A stretch of DNA of 49,396 bases from Candidatus Gastranaerophilales bacterium (GTDB lineage Bacteria; Cyanobacteriota; Vampirovibrionia; Gastranaerophilales; Gastranaerophilaceae). Under the pieces are notes generated by a model. That model was not told where the DNA came from and did no database searches. It saw nothing but the letters and a program-made list of their open reading frames with translations. Shown one piece after another: positions 17,424 through 26,359 of this stretch; the first letter of the stretch is position 1, and every line of letters begins with the position of its first letter. The position numbers and the translations under genes are program-made. The stretch spans positions 1 to 49,396 of the forward strand of contig CALUPO010000015.1 of assembly GCA_944322675.1 (NCBI GenBank), read 5' to 3'.

Positions 17424-18654
17424 TCATGAAGTTATAAAACAAGCAGAAAAATTAATTGAACCATATATAAAACAAATTGAAGAAATTGAAACATATAACC
17501 AAAATAAGGTTTTAAATGCGTTTATTGAAAATAAAGTAAGTGCAACTGATTTTTCATATGTTTCAGGCTATGGGCACGATGATATGGGGCGTGAGAAGCT
17601 TGATAGAGTTTTTGCTTCTATATTTAAAACAGAAAAAGCAATAGTGAGAAACCATTTTGTATCAGGAACCCACGCTTTATCTTGCTGTTTGCTTGGAAAT
17701 TTAAATTATGGTGACACACTTGTTTCTGTTGCTGGAAGCCCTTATGATACAATGGAAGAAGTTATTGGTAAGCGAGGAAATTCAAAAAATTCTTTGATTG
17801 CAAATGGGGTTAAATATTATGAAATACCGCTTTTTAACAATCAAACCGTTGATTATGATGCTTTAATAAATACAATAAATGAAAAAACGACAATGGTTTT
17901 AATCCAACGTTCTTGCGGTTATCAACTTCGTGAGTCGTTAAATATTGAAACAATAAAGAAAATAATATCAATTGTCAAAACAAAAAATCCCAATTGTATA
18001 TGTTTTGTAGACAATTGTTATGGCGAGTTTGTTGAAAAAATGGAACCAACGGAAGTTGGTGCTGATATAATAGCGGGGTCGTTAATAAAAAACCCTGGGG
18101 GTGGCATTGTTGAAACGGGTGGATATATTGCAGGCAAAGAAGAATATGTCACAAATGCTTCAGAACGTTTGACGGCTCCCGGGATTGGAGAATATGGAGG
18201 CTCCATGCTTAATCAAAGTCGTTTGATTTATCAAGGAATATTTATGTCTCCAATGATTGTTGCAAATGCATTAAAAGGTGCAATTCTTGCTTCTTGTGTT
18301 TTTGAAAATATAGGTTTTGAATCGTATCCAAAATATAATGAAGCAAGAACGGATATTATTCAAAAAGTGAAATTTGGAGAAGAAGAACCTTTAAGACATT
18401 TTTGTGAAACAATTCAGCATTATTCACCAATTGATTCTTATGTTACTCCAATGCCTGATGATGTTCCAGGGTATGATAATAAGCTTATTATGGCAGGCGG
18501 GTCGTTTATTGAAGGGTCAACAATAGAATTGTCTGCGGATGGCCCATTAAGAGCTCCTTACGTTGCTTATATGCAAGGCGGGTTAAGTTATTCTCATGTT
18601 AAAATTGCTTTGGGCGGAATTTTAAAACGATTAAATGTGAAAAGTTGTGTGTGA
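17416..18654 (+). CDS. Methionine gamma-lyase-like PLP enzyme (YnbB / aluminium-resistance family)
   Basis: A 412-residue fold-type I PLP enzyme of the family annotated as methionine gamma-lyase-like or aluminium-resistance protein. The cofactor lysine is Lys225 in GSLIKNPGGG, and the preceding VDNCYGEFVE supplies the pyridine-ring aspartate. Other conserved segments are SGYGHDDMGREKLDRVFA and VRNHFVSGTHAL. The family is frequent in Cyanobacteria and Firmicutes; the in vivo substrate is not settled. It overlaps both neighbours or nearly so, indicating operon membership. Confidence 0.85.
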   Translation: MYNHEVIKQAEKLIEPYIKQIEEIETYNQNKVLNAFIENKVSATDFSYVSGYGHDDMGREKLDRVFASIFKTEKAIVRNHFVSGTHALSCCLLGNLNYGDTLVSVAGSPYDTMEEVIGKRGNSKNSLIANGVKYYEIPLFNNQTVDYDALINTINEKTTMVLIQRSCGYQLRESLNIETIKKIISIVKTKNPNCICFVDNCYGEFVEKMEPTEVGADIIAGSLIKNPGGGIVETGGYIAGKEEYVTNASERLTAPGIGEYGGSMLNQSRLIYQGIFMSPMIVANALKGAILASCVFENIGFESYPKYNEARTDIIQKVKFGEEEPLRHFCETIQHYSPIDSYVTPMPDDVPGYDNKLIMAGGSFIEGSTIELSADGPLRAPYVAYMQGGLSYSHVKIALGGILKRLNVKSCV

Positions 18655-18656
18655 AA

Positions 18657-19403
18657 ATGGCAAGACAAAATAAAATAAAAACTTTAAAACTTAATAAATA
18701 TATTGCTCAAAGCGGTTTATGTTCTCGTCGTAAAGCGGATGAGCTTATATTGTCAGGTGTTGTTTTTGTTAATGGTAAAAAAGTTGAAAACTTAGGTGTA
18801 GTTGTAACTTCAAAAGATAATGTTGTGGTTGATGGTAAAGTGATAAAACCTAATAATTTTGTTTATATCCGCTTTTATAAGCCCGCTGGGTATATTACAA
18901 GTTCAAATGACGAAAAAGGCAGAAAAACTATTTATGACATATTGCCCGAAGAAGTTAAAAATCTAAAGCCTGTTGGACGTTTGGATAAAGATTCATCAGG
19001 TTTGCTTATTATGACAAATGATGGTGATTTTATAAATGCTTTAACTCATCCTAAAATCAAAATACCAAAAGTTTATAAAGTTGTTGTTGAAGGTAAAATG
19101 ACACGTCAAAAAGTGCTTGAGCTTGAAAATGGTATTGAAATTGAAAAAGGAAAAATAGCATACGCTCAAGTTGATTGTGTTGATGTGCTTGTTGATACAA
19201 CCGTTTTACAAATCACTCTTTATCAAGGTTTAAATCGACAAATTCGCAAAATGTGTGAGTATGTCGGCCATAAGGTTGTTACTTTAAAAAGAATTAAACA
19301 CGCAAATGTTGTTATTGATGGTTTAAAACGCGGAGCTTTTAAATATATTAATCAAAAACAAATTAAAGAAATAGAAGATTATATTAAAAAGCCTCTTAAA
19401 TAG
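18657..19403 (+). CDS. Pseudouridine synthase, RsuA/RluB/RluE/RluF family
   Basis: A 248-residue rRNA-modifying enzyme. An N-terminal S4 RNA-binding domain (about residues 8-55, LNKYIAQSGLCSRRKADELI) is followed by the catalytic domain with GRLDKDSSGLLIMTNDGD, where the Asp is the nucleophile, and the closing LYQGLNRQIRKMCEYVGHKV segment. It looks most like RluB (23S position 2605) but the target is inferred. ATG 18657 is used; an in-frame TTG at 18645 overlaps the upstream stop. A CTTAAG-GTA-CTTAAG palindrome (19459-19473) lies after it. Confidence 0.9.
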   Translation: MARQNKIKTLKLNKYIAQSGLCSRRKADELILSGVVFVNGKKVENLGVVVTSKDNVVVDGKVIKPNNFVYIRFYKPAGYITSSNDEKGRKTIYDILPEEVKNLKPVGRLDKDSSGLLIMTNDGDFINALTHPKIKIPKVYKVVVEGKMTRQKVLELENGIEIEKGKIAYAQVDCVDVLVDTTVLQITLYQGLNRQIRKMCEYVGHKVVTLKRIKHANVVIDGLKRGAFKYINQKQIKEIEDYIKKPLK

Positions 19404-19505
19404 TATATTAAAAAATACTTAATATAGATGATATAATTGACCACTTATATGCGTTAAACTTAAGGTACTTAAGACATTTTTATTTAAAGGTGGAAAAACG
19501 CATAA

Positions 19506-19952
19506 GTGAAAAAGTTTAAATTTAGGTTACAAACAGTACTTGAATTAAAGTCTAAAATATTGGATGAAAAGTTGATTGAACTTTCTAAGATTCTTTCTCA
19601 AATTAAAGCTGAGGAGGATATTTTAAATGAGTTAGAAGAAAAACAAAATTCTTTAAATTTAGAAGTTTTAAGTCTTATTTCAAATTCTTCAAATATTAAT
19701 ATTGAACAAGTTGTAAATTTAAAAAATTATTTGCCAAAATTAGAAGATAAAATTAAATCACAAAGACAGCTTATTAATGATATGAAAAATGTGCTTGAGT
19801 TGAAGCAAGATGAAGTTAATGCTGCATATCGAGATAAAGAAATTTTAGAAAAGCTAAAAGATAAACAAAAAAATGCTTATTATAAAGAATTTGAAATAAC
19901 TCAAAATAATGAACTTGATGATATTACAATATGTAGATATAGTTTTTCGTAA
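19506..19952 (+). CDS. fliJ: Flagellar protein FliJ-like
   Basis: A 148-residue coiled-coil protein starting KKFKFRLQTVLELK, the characteristic FliJ opening. FliJ is the soluble stalk that couples the FliI ATPase to the export gate. Heptad-rich helices fill residues about 10-135. The start is GTG 19506, with AAAGGTGG about 12 nt upstream. Its position directly before a FliK-like gene and flgD-flgE supports the call. FliI itself is not in the window, and the gene upstream is unrelated. Confidence 0.8.
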   Translation: MKKFKFRLQTVLELKSKILDEKLIELSKILSQIKAEEDILNELEEKQNSLNLEVLSLISNSSNINIEQVVNLKNYLPKLEDKIKSQRQLINDMKNVLELKQDEVNAAYRDKEILEKLKDKQKNAYYKEFEITQNNELDDITICRYSFS

Positions 19953-19983
19953 GTGAAAATATAATTAAGGAATGCATTTATTT

Positions 19984-21714
19984 ATGGCAATGAATGATAT
20001 TTTGAATTTAAATAACATATTAAAACCTCAAATTTCAAATGAGAATAATGTGAATAATATTTTTGATAGCACTTTTAAAACTAAAAAAGATAGTTTTACT
20101 ACTAATATAAACTCTGATTTTTCAAATGTTTTTGAACGTGTTAGAAAAAATGAAATTCATTCAGATAAAAAAAATGATAAATTTCAAGATTATAAAAATA
20201 ATGAATTTAATTATGAAAAGCATAGTTATGAAAATATAAATGATAACTTTGATAAAAATAAAAAAAACTTTCAAAAAAAATCAAATGTAAATGTTAAAAA
20301 TGATACAAAAGAAAATGAATTGAATAGTGAAATTAAAGAATTAGATGAAAAAAAAGATAGTCATATTGATTTTAATCTTAAGACAAATGAAAAAGATATA
20401 AATGATAATGAAAAAAATAATGGTTTTGAAAATAATGAATCTAAAGATATAGTTACAAATGTTTTAAGCAATAATATTGATAATAAAGAAGAAAATAAAG
20501 AAAATAACTTAATTATTAATAATTTAAATGAAGATATATTAAATGAAGATGAAGGCATTAAGGTTGCAAATGAAAGTTATGTAAATCAAAGTTTTGATAG
20601 TAATAAAACTGAAGATACTACTAATAATGATGATGTGGCTAATTTGTCAAATGATAAGAATATAATTGATAAAAATATAGTTTATAAAGAAGCAGGTAAT
20701 ATAAAATCTGAAAATGGCAATTATAAAAATTATATTGAGCCTTTTAATAGTACTTATAAAATAAATAATAATAAGTATAATATAGAAAATAGTAAAAATA
20801 TCCAAAATGAAATAAAACTTGAAGAAAGTTTAAGCATTGAGTCAATGAATGAAATGAATGATAATAATGTTGTTATTCAAAAAAATGGTTATATTTCTAA
20901 AACAGATGAGGTTAAAAGTTTAACTAATTTAGAAGAAAGTTCTCAAGCTATAAATAAGTTAAATATGTTAAGCAAAAATGTAGATTTAAAAGAACTTAAT
21001 TTAAAAGTCAAGAATATAGAAAATTCGAATAATAATAGTTTAAAACAAGACACCAACCAAGGTTTTAGCCATTTATTGAATGAAACAAGTGCAAAATATA
21101 ACTTTGAAAATTCAAATAATATAAGTTTTAATCAAAATATAAAAATAGATGCTAGTTCTCAAATAAATACAACAAATAAATTAAATGAAAATGTTAATGC
21201 AAATTTAATAAACAGAGACAATATTTTAAATCAAATATCAAATAAATTAGAAAATTTAAATGATTTTCAAAGTCGGGTTAATATTGTTTTGCGTCCTGAA
21301 CATTTAGGACGTTTACAATTGGAAATAATAAGTGATAAAACAGGAGCAATAAGTGCAAATTTAATTGCAACAAATGAAGATGTTAAACAATTGCTTGAAA
21401 AAAGTATTAATGATTTAAAAAATACTTTAAATTCACATGGTGTAAATGTTAACAATATAAATATAAAAATTGAAAATACAAATCAAGCATCAAATAACGG
21501 TTTAAATTATAGCAATCAAAATAATGATGGTTTGAATAATAATTTTAACTTTAATGAAAATTCTAAAAATGGATTCAATGGTAATAATAAATTTCAAGAT
21601 TTAGAACATGAGAAAATAATAAGTAACACTAAGAGTATAGATCATAATATTGATAATAAAATAACAGATGAAACACCACATATAAATGACAGATTAGTGG
21701 ATTTAAAAGTGTAA
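19984..21714 (+). CDS. fliK: Flagellar hook-length control protein FliK-like
   Basis: A molecular ruler that is exported during hook assembly. The C-terminal Flg_hook domain is visible at roughly residues 430-500 with VNIVLRPEHLGRLQLEI and the NDLKNTLNSHGVNVNNINIKI end. The first 400 or so residues are low-complexity, dominated by Asn, Asp, Glu and Lys, as expected for an unfolded ruler but extreme in Asn content. AAGGA at 19967-19971 fits ATG 19984 best; ATG 19972 immediately follows that box and ATG 19990 is another option. Confidence 0.82.
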   Translation: MAMNDILNLNNILKPQISNENNVNNIFDSTFKTKKDSFTTNINSDFSNVFERVRKNEIHSDKKNDKFQDYKNNEFNYEKHSYENINDNFDKNKKNFQKKSNVNVKNDTKENELNSEIKELDEKKDSHIDFNLKTNEKDINDNEKNNGFENNESKDIVTNVLSNNIDNKEENKENNLIINNLNEDILNEDEGIKVANESYVNQSFDSNKTEDTTNNDDVANLSNDKNIIDKNIVYKEAGNIKSENGNYKNYIEPFNSTYKINNNKYNIENSKNIQNEIKLEESLSIESMNEMNDNNVVIQKNGYISKTDEVKSLTNLEESSQAINKLNMLSKNVDLKELNLKVKNIENSNNNSLKQDTNQGFSHLLNETSAKYNFENSNNISFNQNIKIDASSQINTTNKLNENVNANLINRDNILNQISNKLENLNDFQSRVNIVLRPEHLGRLQLEIISDKTGAISANLIATNEDVKQLLEKSINDLKNTLNSHGVNVNNINIKIENTNQASNNGLNYSNQNNDGLNNNFNFNENSKNGFNGNNKFQDLEHEKIISNTKSIDHNIDNKITDETPHINDRLVDLKV

Positions 21715-21736
21715 GTAAATAAAAAGGAGGTATAAT

Positions 21737-22267
21737 ATGGCTTTAAACACAGAAATAATCAATTTGCAAAACCAGACAACAGCTATGCAAGCTCAACAAA
21801 CAAAAACAACAGGTAGTGAACAGCAATATGATCAAGATATGTTTTTAAAGCTAATGTTAGAGCAATTAAAATATCAAGATCCGCTTGAACCCACAGGTAA
21901 TACCGAATTTTTGCAACAACAGGCAATGTTCACTCAAGTAAGTGAGTTACAAAAGCTGAATAATGAAATTAGTGCAAATAACCAGCTTGTACAAGGTAGT
22001 CTTATGATAGATAAAGAAGTTGTTTTAACGGATCCTTCAAATTCATCAAAAGAAATAACAGGGATAGTAACATCTGTTGGCTATAATGGAACTGAAGCCA
22101 CGATTGAAGTTAATGGAGAAAGTTATCCTTTATCGCTCGTTAAAGAAATAAATTCTATGAATTGGGAATATGTGCCGCCAAGTGATGAAAATAATACTAA
22201 TGGAACAGAAGATAATAATGACAGCAACGATAACACTAATAATTCTGAAACAGAAGAAAAAGTATAA
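21737..22267 (+). CDS. flgD: Flagellar hook assembly (capping) protein FlgD
   Basis: A 176-residue hook-cap protein. The conserved N-terminal block FLKLMLEQLKYQDPLEP and NTEFLQQQAMFTQVSELQKL defines FlgD. The usual C-terminal FnIII-like part is short, and the protein ends in an Asn/Asp/Glu-rich tail (about 150-176). A strong AAGGAGG box lies 8 nt before the ATG. It is 22 nt after fliK and 40 nt before flgE. Confidence 0.92.
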   Translation: MALNTEIINLQNQTTAMQAQQTKTTGSEQQYDQDMFLKLMLEQLKYQDPLEPTGNTEFLQQQAMFTQVSELQKLNNEISANNQLVQGSLMIDKEVVLTDPSNSSKEITGIVTSVGYNGTEATIEVNGESYPLSLVKEINSMNWEYVPPSDENNTNGTEDNNDSNDNTNNSETEEKV

Positions 22268-22307
22268 AATGAAAGAGTAATTATATATAATGGAGGAATG
22301 AATTTTT

Positions 22308-23669
22308 ATGGCACAAGCATTTTTTACATCAATGGGTGGCATTAATGCAGCACAGTCACAAATTAATGTAATAGCAAACAATGTAGCAAACATTAATACA
22401 ACAGGTTTTAAATCAAGTAATATGACATTTGCTGATGTTTATTATATAACCAATTCTTCAGGTAGTGCACCTACAAGAACATTAGGAGGTACAAATCCAA
22501 GACAGGTAGGTTTAGGAGTTCAGGTAAGTGCTATAAGTAAGAATTTTACTCCTGGTACGACGACAACAACCGGACGTAATACTGATATAAATATTCAAGG
22601 TAATGGTTTCTTTTGTGTGCAAAATAGTAATGGAGCAATAATGTATACAAGAGCCGGTAACTTTACATTTGATGCAAATGGAGTTCTTGTTGATCCAAAT
22701 GGTAATAAAGTTATGGGAACAAATGTAATATTTGGAAGTCAGGGAAGTGATATACCGGTAAAAATACCTACATTAATAAAAACAGAAACAGTTCCAAATA
22801 CAGAGGATATATTAACAAAGAATTTATCTGATTTAAATGGTGTTGATATAATAAAAGGGACTTTTACAATAACAGCGGATATGCGTCCTTCAGGCGGAGC
22901 AAGTGATGTTGTTGCTACAATAGATATATCAAATTGTAATGACTTAAATTCTATAATAACTGAGATAAATAATAGTTTAAATACAGCAGGTATACCATCT
23001 CAAGCATCAGTGGTTGATGGGAAAATTGTATTTACAAATGATACAACAAAGTGTGGGTCTTTAAGTTTTGGTTCGGGGACATCAAATTTTGTTTCAGTAG
23101 CTGATTTAGCTGGTGCACAACCTGCAGCCGATGGTTCATATTCTTCTCAGGTTTTGGACTATAAACAGCAAATTTCCATGCCTGATGTTGTTGCTGAAGC
23201 ACAGGGACAAGAAGATGTTGCAATATATGAAAATGGAGCAGTTGAAGTTACCTATGCAAATGGTGATAAATTGACTGTTGTACTTGATGAAACTACTAAT
23301 AAAAATATATTCAGATACACAACAGCTGATGGTATAATTATTGAAGGAAATGATGTAAAAATGAATCCTGATGTTTGTCAAGTTGAAAACTTGCAGATTC
23401 AATTAGCTAAGTTCACAAATCCTGATGGTCTTGTGCAAGTAGGTTCAAATTTATTTCAACAAAGTGCAAATTCAGGTTTACCTTATTATGGTTTTGCAGG
23501 TGTAAGCGGTCTTGGCAGTTTACAAACAGGAGCTTTGGAAGCTTCAAATGTTGATTTATCTGAACAATTTGCTAATATGATACAGGCACAAAGAGCTGTT
23601 GAAGCTAACAGTCGGGTATTTTCAACAACAAATGAAGTATTAAAAACACTTGTTTACATGGGACAATAA
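22308..23669 (+). CDS. flgE: Flagellar hook protein FlgE
   Basis: A 453-residue structural protein of the hook. The N-terminal flagellar rod-type segment (FFTSMGGINAAQSQINVIANNVANINTTGFKSS) and the C-terminal LEASNVDLSEQFANMIQAQRAVEANSRVF coiled segment, which pack in the inner tube, are both intact, with a variable domain between. It closes the block fliJ-fliK-flgD-flgE; 18 nt after its stop a MITE-like repeat begins, so any later flagellar genes are not adjacent. Confidence 0.93.
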   Translation: MAQAFFTSMGGINAAQSQINVIANNVANINTTGFKSSNMTFADVYYITNSSGSAPTRTLGGTNPRQVGLGVQVSAISKNFTPGTTTTTGRNTDINIQGNGFFCVQNSNGAIMYTRAGNFTFDANGVLVDPNGNKVMGTNVIFGSQGSDIPVKIPTLIKTETVPNTEDILTKNLSDLNGVDIIKGTFTITADMRPSGGASDVVATIDISNCNDLNSIITEINNSLNTAGIPSQASVVDGKIVFTNDTTKCGSLSFGSGTSNFVSVADLAGAQPAADGSYSSQVLDYKQQISMPDVVAEAQGQEDVAIYENGAVEVTYANGDKLTVVLDETTNKNIFRYTTADGIIIEGNDVKMNPDVCQVENLQIQLAKFTNPDGLVQVGSNLFQQSANSGLPYYGFAGVSGLGSLQTGALEASNVDLSEQFANMIQAQRAVEANSRVFSTTNEVLKTLVYMGQ

Positions 23670-23687
23670 GTTTTGTATATTATTTTT

Positions 23688-24178
23688 GGACTTATATACA
23701 AGTTTACACAAAGCTGCCCTGTCCGGAAGACGTTAATATATTTTTAAATAATTTTAAAAAATCGTAAAACAAAGCTACATTAGAATCATCCACACCCCTG
23801 CCCTCACTCTTAAAAGGGAGAGAGGGGGAATAAAAAATTTGGTGAATGAGGTCAGCAATGGCAACCCATACGCAGGTTTTCGTATATTCACACGACTCAA
23901 CTTGAGCCTCCTTAACTCGTGCACTATGTGCACTCAAACAAAAGGAGGCTTTGACAACGTTTCGTCTGTGACTATTACTCAAACCTGCGTATGGGTTGTA
24001 TATTTTAATTATACTCAACAACATTTGGCTTATTTCAACACTTGTCTTTTTCAAGACTTTTTTCTCCTCTCCATTTAAGCGTGAGGGCAGGGTGTGGATT
24101 TAATGTCGAACCTTAACAAATTAATTAATTCAATGTCCTCCAGACAAAGAAACTTTGTGTAAAGTTGTATATAAGTCC
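23688..24178. mobile_element. MITE-like element with terminal inverted repeats
   Basis: A 491-bp unit bounded by inverted ends: the left end begins GGACTTATATACAA (23688) and continues TTTACACAAAG; the right end is its reverse complement with one mismatch, finishing TTGTATATAAGTCC at 24178. Each end is followed internally by a degenerate GTCCGGAGGAC core. The inside holds CCCTC-type palindrome variants and a nested 135-bp unit. No transposase is encoded, so it would move only in trans. A clear target duplication is not visible. Confidence 0.7.
23863..23997. repeat. Nested 135-bp repeat with perfect 17-bp terminal inverted repeats
   Basis: AACCCATACGCAGGTTT at 23863-23879 and its exact reverse complement at 23981-23997 bound a unit whose core folds as AGCCTCCTT/AAGGAGGCT around a GTGCAC hairpin. 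Related copies are at 1572-1694 (plus orientation) and 29996-30118 (minus orientation). Reading frames through it give near-identical Ser/Thr/Cys-rich peptides that only reflect DNA identity. Confidence 0.8.
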
Positions 24179-24212
24179 CTTAATTATACTTTTTAATTCT
24201 AATTTTATATTA

Positions 24213-25019
24213 TTATATTCGTTTTAATCGTTTTTCAAGTTTTTTATACCAGGGAAGTTTTTGTTTGAATAAAAAGTCATATCCATTTAAATGTCCGGCT
24301 TGTATTTGAGCCATTTGTTCGTTAAGTGCTGCTTCAAATTCTGATGAAAGTTTGGCTGTAAAGTATTTTCTATCTTTTAATTCATCGGGATCTTTTATTA
24401 TGTATGGTTCCTTTACCTCAACTAAAACTTCAGGTTTATCCTCTCGAAGAAAAGTATAATTTACACACATAGGAATTAAATTTATTCCCCCTGTTTTTTG
24501 AACAACTTTTTGTGCTATATAAGTTAAGCCCGTTTGAAACTCAACAGGTCGAAAATTTGGAGGCTTTATTATACCTTGAGGAAATATCCACAATGTCTTA
24601 TTTTTATCACGACTTAACTCAAGACTTGCATATTTTAAAGCCTTCATTGCACTTTGGGCTGATTTTTTATTAACAGGAAACGCACCAACTTTTGCAAGAA
24701 TAGGAAAACGATTTAATTCCTCAATCATCATTATAAGTTTAGTTTTTAATACACGGTTACATATATTATATCCAACAATACCATCCCACCAGTTAGTATG
24801 AGGTGCATATATTATATTTGCATAATCAGTATCCCTTTTGTAATAGTTGTCAAGATTTTTTATTTTTAACGCAAAAAAACGATTCTCAAGCATATTATAA
24901 AAAAATAAATCAGCTATCAATCCCCAAAACTTATAGTGATGTGCCCGTCTAAACTTTTCATCTATATTTCTTAACTTTGTAGGAGGTATATCCTGATATA
25001 AATCGCAATCATAACCCAT
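24213..25019 (-). CDS. 1-acyl-sn-glycerol-3-phosphate acyltransferase family protein
   Basis: A 268-residue PlsC-fold acyltransferase. The HX4D catalytic motif is HTNWWD at residues 74-79, block III appears as FPQG (146-149) with Gln in place of the common Glu, and block IV as LIPMCVNY. The most likely role is acylation of lysophosphatidate or another lipid at the membrane. The C-terminal basic end (KKLEKRLKRI) may help membrane contact. The start at 25019 has a CCGGAG box. It lies 83 nt after the TPR membrane gene on the same strand. Confidence 0.83.
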   Translation of the reverse strand: MGYDCDLYQDIPPTKLRNIDEKFRRAHHYKFWGLIADLFFYNMLENRFFALKIKNLDNYYKRDTDYANIIYAPHTNWWDGIVGYNICNRVLKTKLIMMIEELNRFPILAKVGAFPVNKKSAQSAMKALKYASLELSRDKNKTLWIFPQGIIKPPNFRPVEFQTGLTYIAQKVVQKTGGINLIPMCVNYTFLREDKPEVLVEVKEPYIIKDPDELKDRKYFTAKLSSEFEAALNEQMAQIQAGHLNGYDFLFKQKLPWYKKLEKRLKRI

Positions 25020-25102
25020 ATTTGTCTTTTTCTCCGGAATTATTTATAAAAAATATAATTATATTATCGTTTCTCTTAAAATTATAGCATGAAATTTATT
25101 AT

Positions 25103-26359
25103 TTATGGAACAGTAAGTGTTCCAATAAGTGTCTTATCTATTTTTTTATTTTTATTTAAATATATTTTTATTTTATTTTGAACAAAATTGTCATAATCTT
25201 CATTTTTAAATCCAATAAAATAAACTTCTCTTATTTTTATTTTCTTTGACATTTCATTGGCTTTCAAGGGTTTATTCGATTCACTTAGCAGTTTAAATGT
25301 CTTTTCTTTTTTTATTTTATCATTTGTTTCATATACAAGTGTTATATATAAATCATTATAATTTAAATTTGTATTATTCTTTATTTCAAAATCTATTACA
25401 ACATATTTCACAGGATAAATTCTATATATTTTAGATTTTAAAATATTAACTGTAAAATCATTCTCAAGAATGTATTTGGTGTTAAGATTAAAATTTAGTC
25501 GTTTTAATTTCAATTCATATAATTCCATTTCTATACTATCATTGCGATAATATGCATCCATATGTAAATTTTCAAGTAATTTTTTATAAAGTTCAAAATT
25601 TATTATGGAATAATCAGATTTATAAACCTTTTCAAAATATTTTAAAGATTTTTTAGGATCTTGCTCAAAATATAATAACGCAAATTTATAATCTATCAAA
25701 TTTGAATTATTTATTTGTGCAAGTTCATTCAATAATTCAATTGCTTCTTCAACTTGCCCATCCAATACATAATCATCACACAATGTCATGCCAACTTTAT
25801 AATACATATTTTGAATTAATTTTGGCATTTCTTGAATATTAGGATAATAATGTTTTATTTTGTTATATATTTTATAACTTTTATAATATTCCTCATTATT
25901 ATAATATGCATTCATAAGTGAGATATAAAACTTAATTTTGTTATTTATCAAATTATTTGACGTTTTAAAATTAAGATTTTCAATCAAATTTAATGCCTTA
26001 TCATATTCTTTTTGTATAATATAACACTGTGCAAGTTCAAAATAAATATAACTTTTGTTTTTTTCTTTTTCTAAAGCTTCTAAATATTCATTTTGTGCAA
26101 GAACATAATATGATAATTTCATATAAATTCTTGCAAGTTCAACATTTAAAATATAATCTTTTGGTTTTTTTACTTTTAGTTTTTGTATTTTATAAGCTTC
26201 AACTGTCAAATAATCACTGCTATTCAAATATTCCTTTGACAAACTCGGGTCAAATTGTATAAAAAAATCGTGAAATAATAAAGGTATAAATGCAACGACA
26301 TTTAATACAACAAATGTCATTAAAAATGTTCTTAAATATCCTTTTATTTTCCTATTCAT
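25103..26359 (-). CDS. Membrane-anchored TPR protein
   Basis: About 418 residues with an N-terminal hydrophobic helix (TFLMTFVVLNVVAFIPLLF) and no clear cleavage site, so probably an inner-membrane anchor. Several TPR-like helix pairs span about residues 70-290, and a C-terminal beta-rich part (about 300-418) has no recognised family. ATG 26359 overlaps the mgtC stop; an upstream in-frame GTG at 26368 is also possible. It is coupled to mgtC and may assemble an envelope complex. Confidence 0.7.
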   Translation of the reverse strand: MNRKIKGYLRTFLMTFVVLNVVAFIPLLFHDFFIQFDPSLSKEYLNSSDYLTVEAYKIQKLKVKKPKDYILNVELARIYMKLSYYVLAQNEYLEALEKEKNKSYIYFELAQCYIIQKEYDKALNLIENLNFKTSNNLINNKIKFYISLMNAYYNNEEYYKSYKIYNKIKHYYPNIQEMPKLIQNMYYKVGMTLCDDYVLDGQVEEAIELLNELAQINNSNLIDYKFALLYFEQDPKKSLKYFEKVYKSDYSIINFELYKKLLENLHMDAYYRNDSIEMELYELKLKRLNFNLNTKYILENDFTVNILKSKIYRIYPVKYVVIDFEIKNNTNLNYNDLYITLVYETNDKIKKEKTFKLLSESNKPLKANEMSKKIKIREVYFIGFKNEDYDNFVQNKIKIYLNKNKKIDKTLIGTLTVP

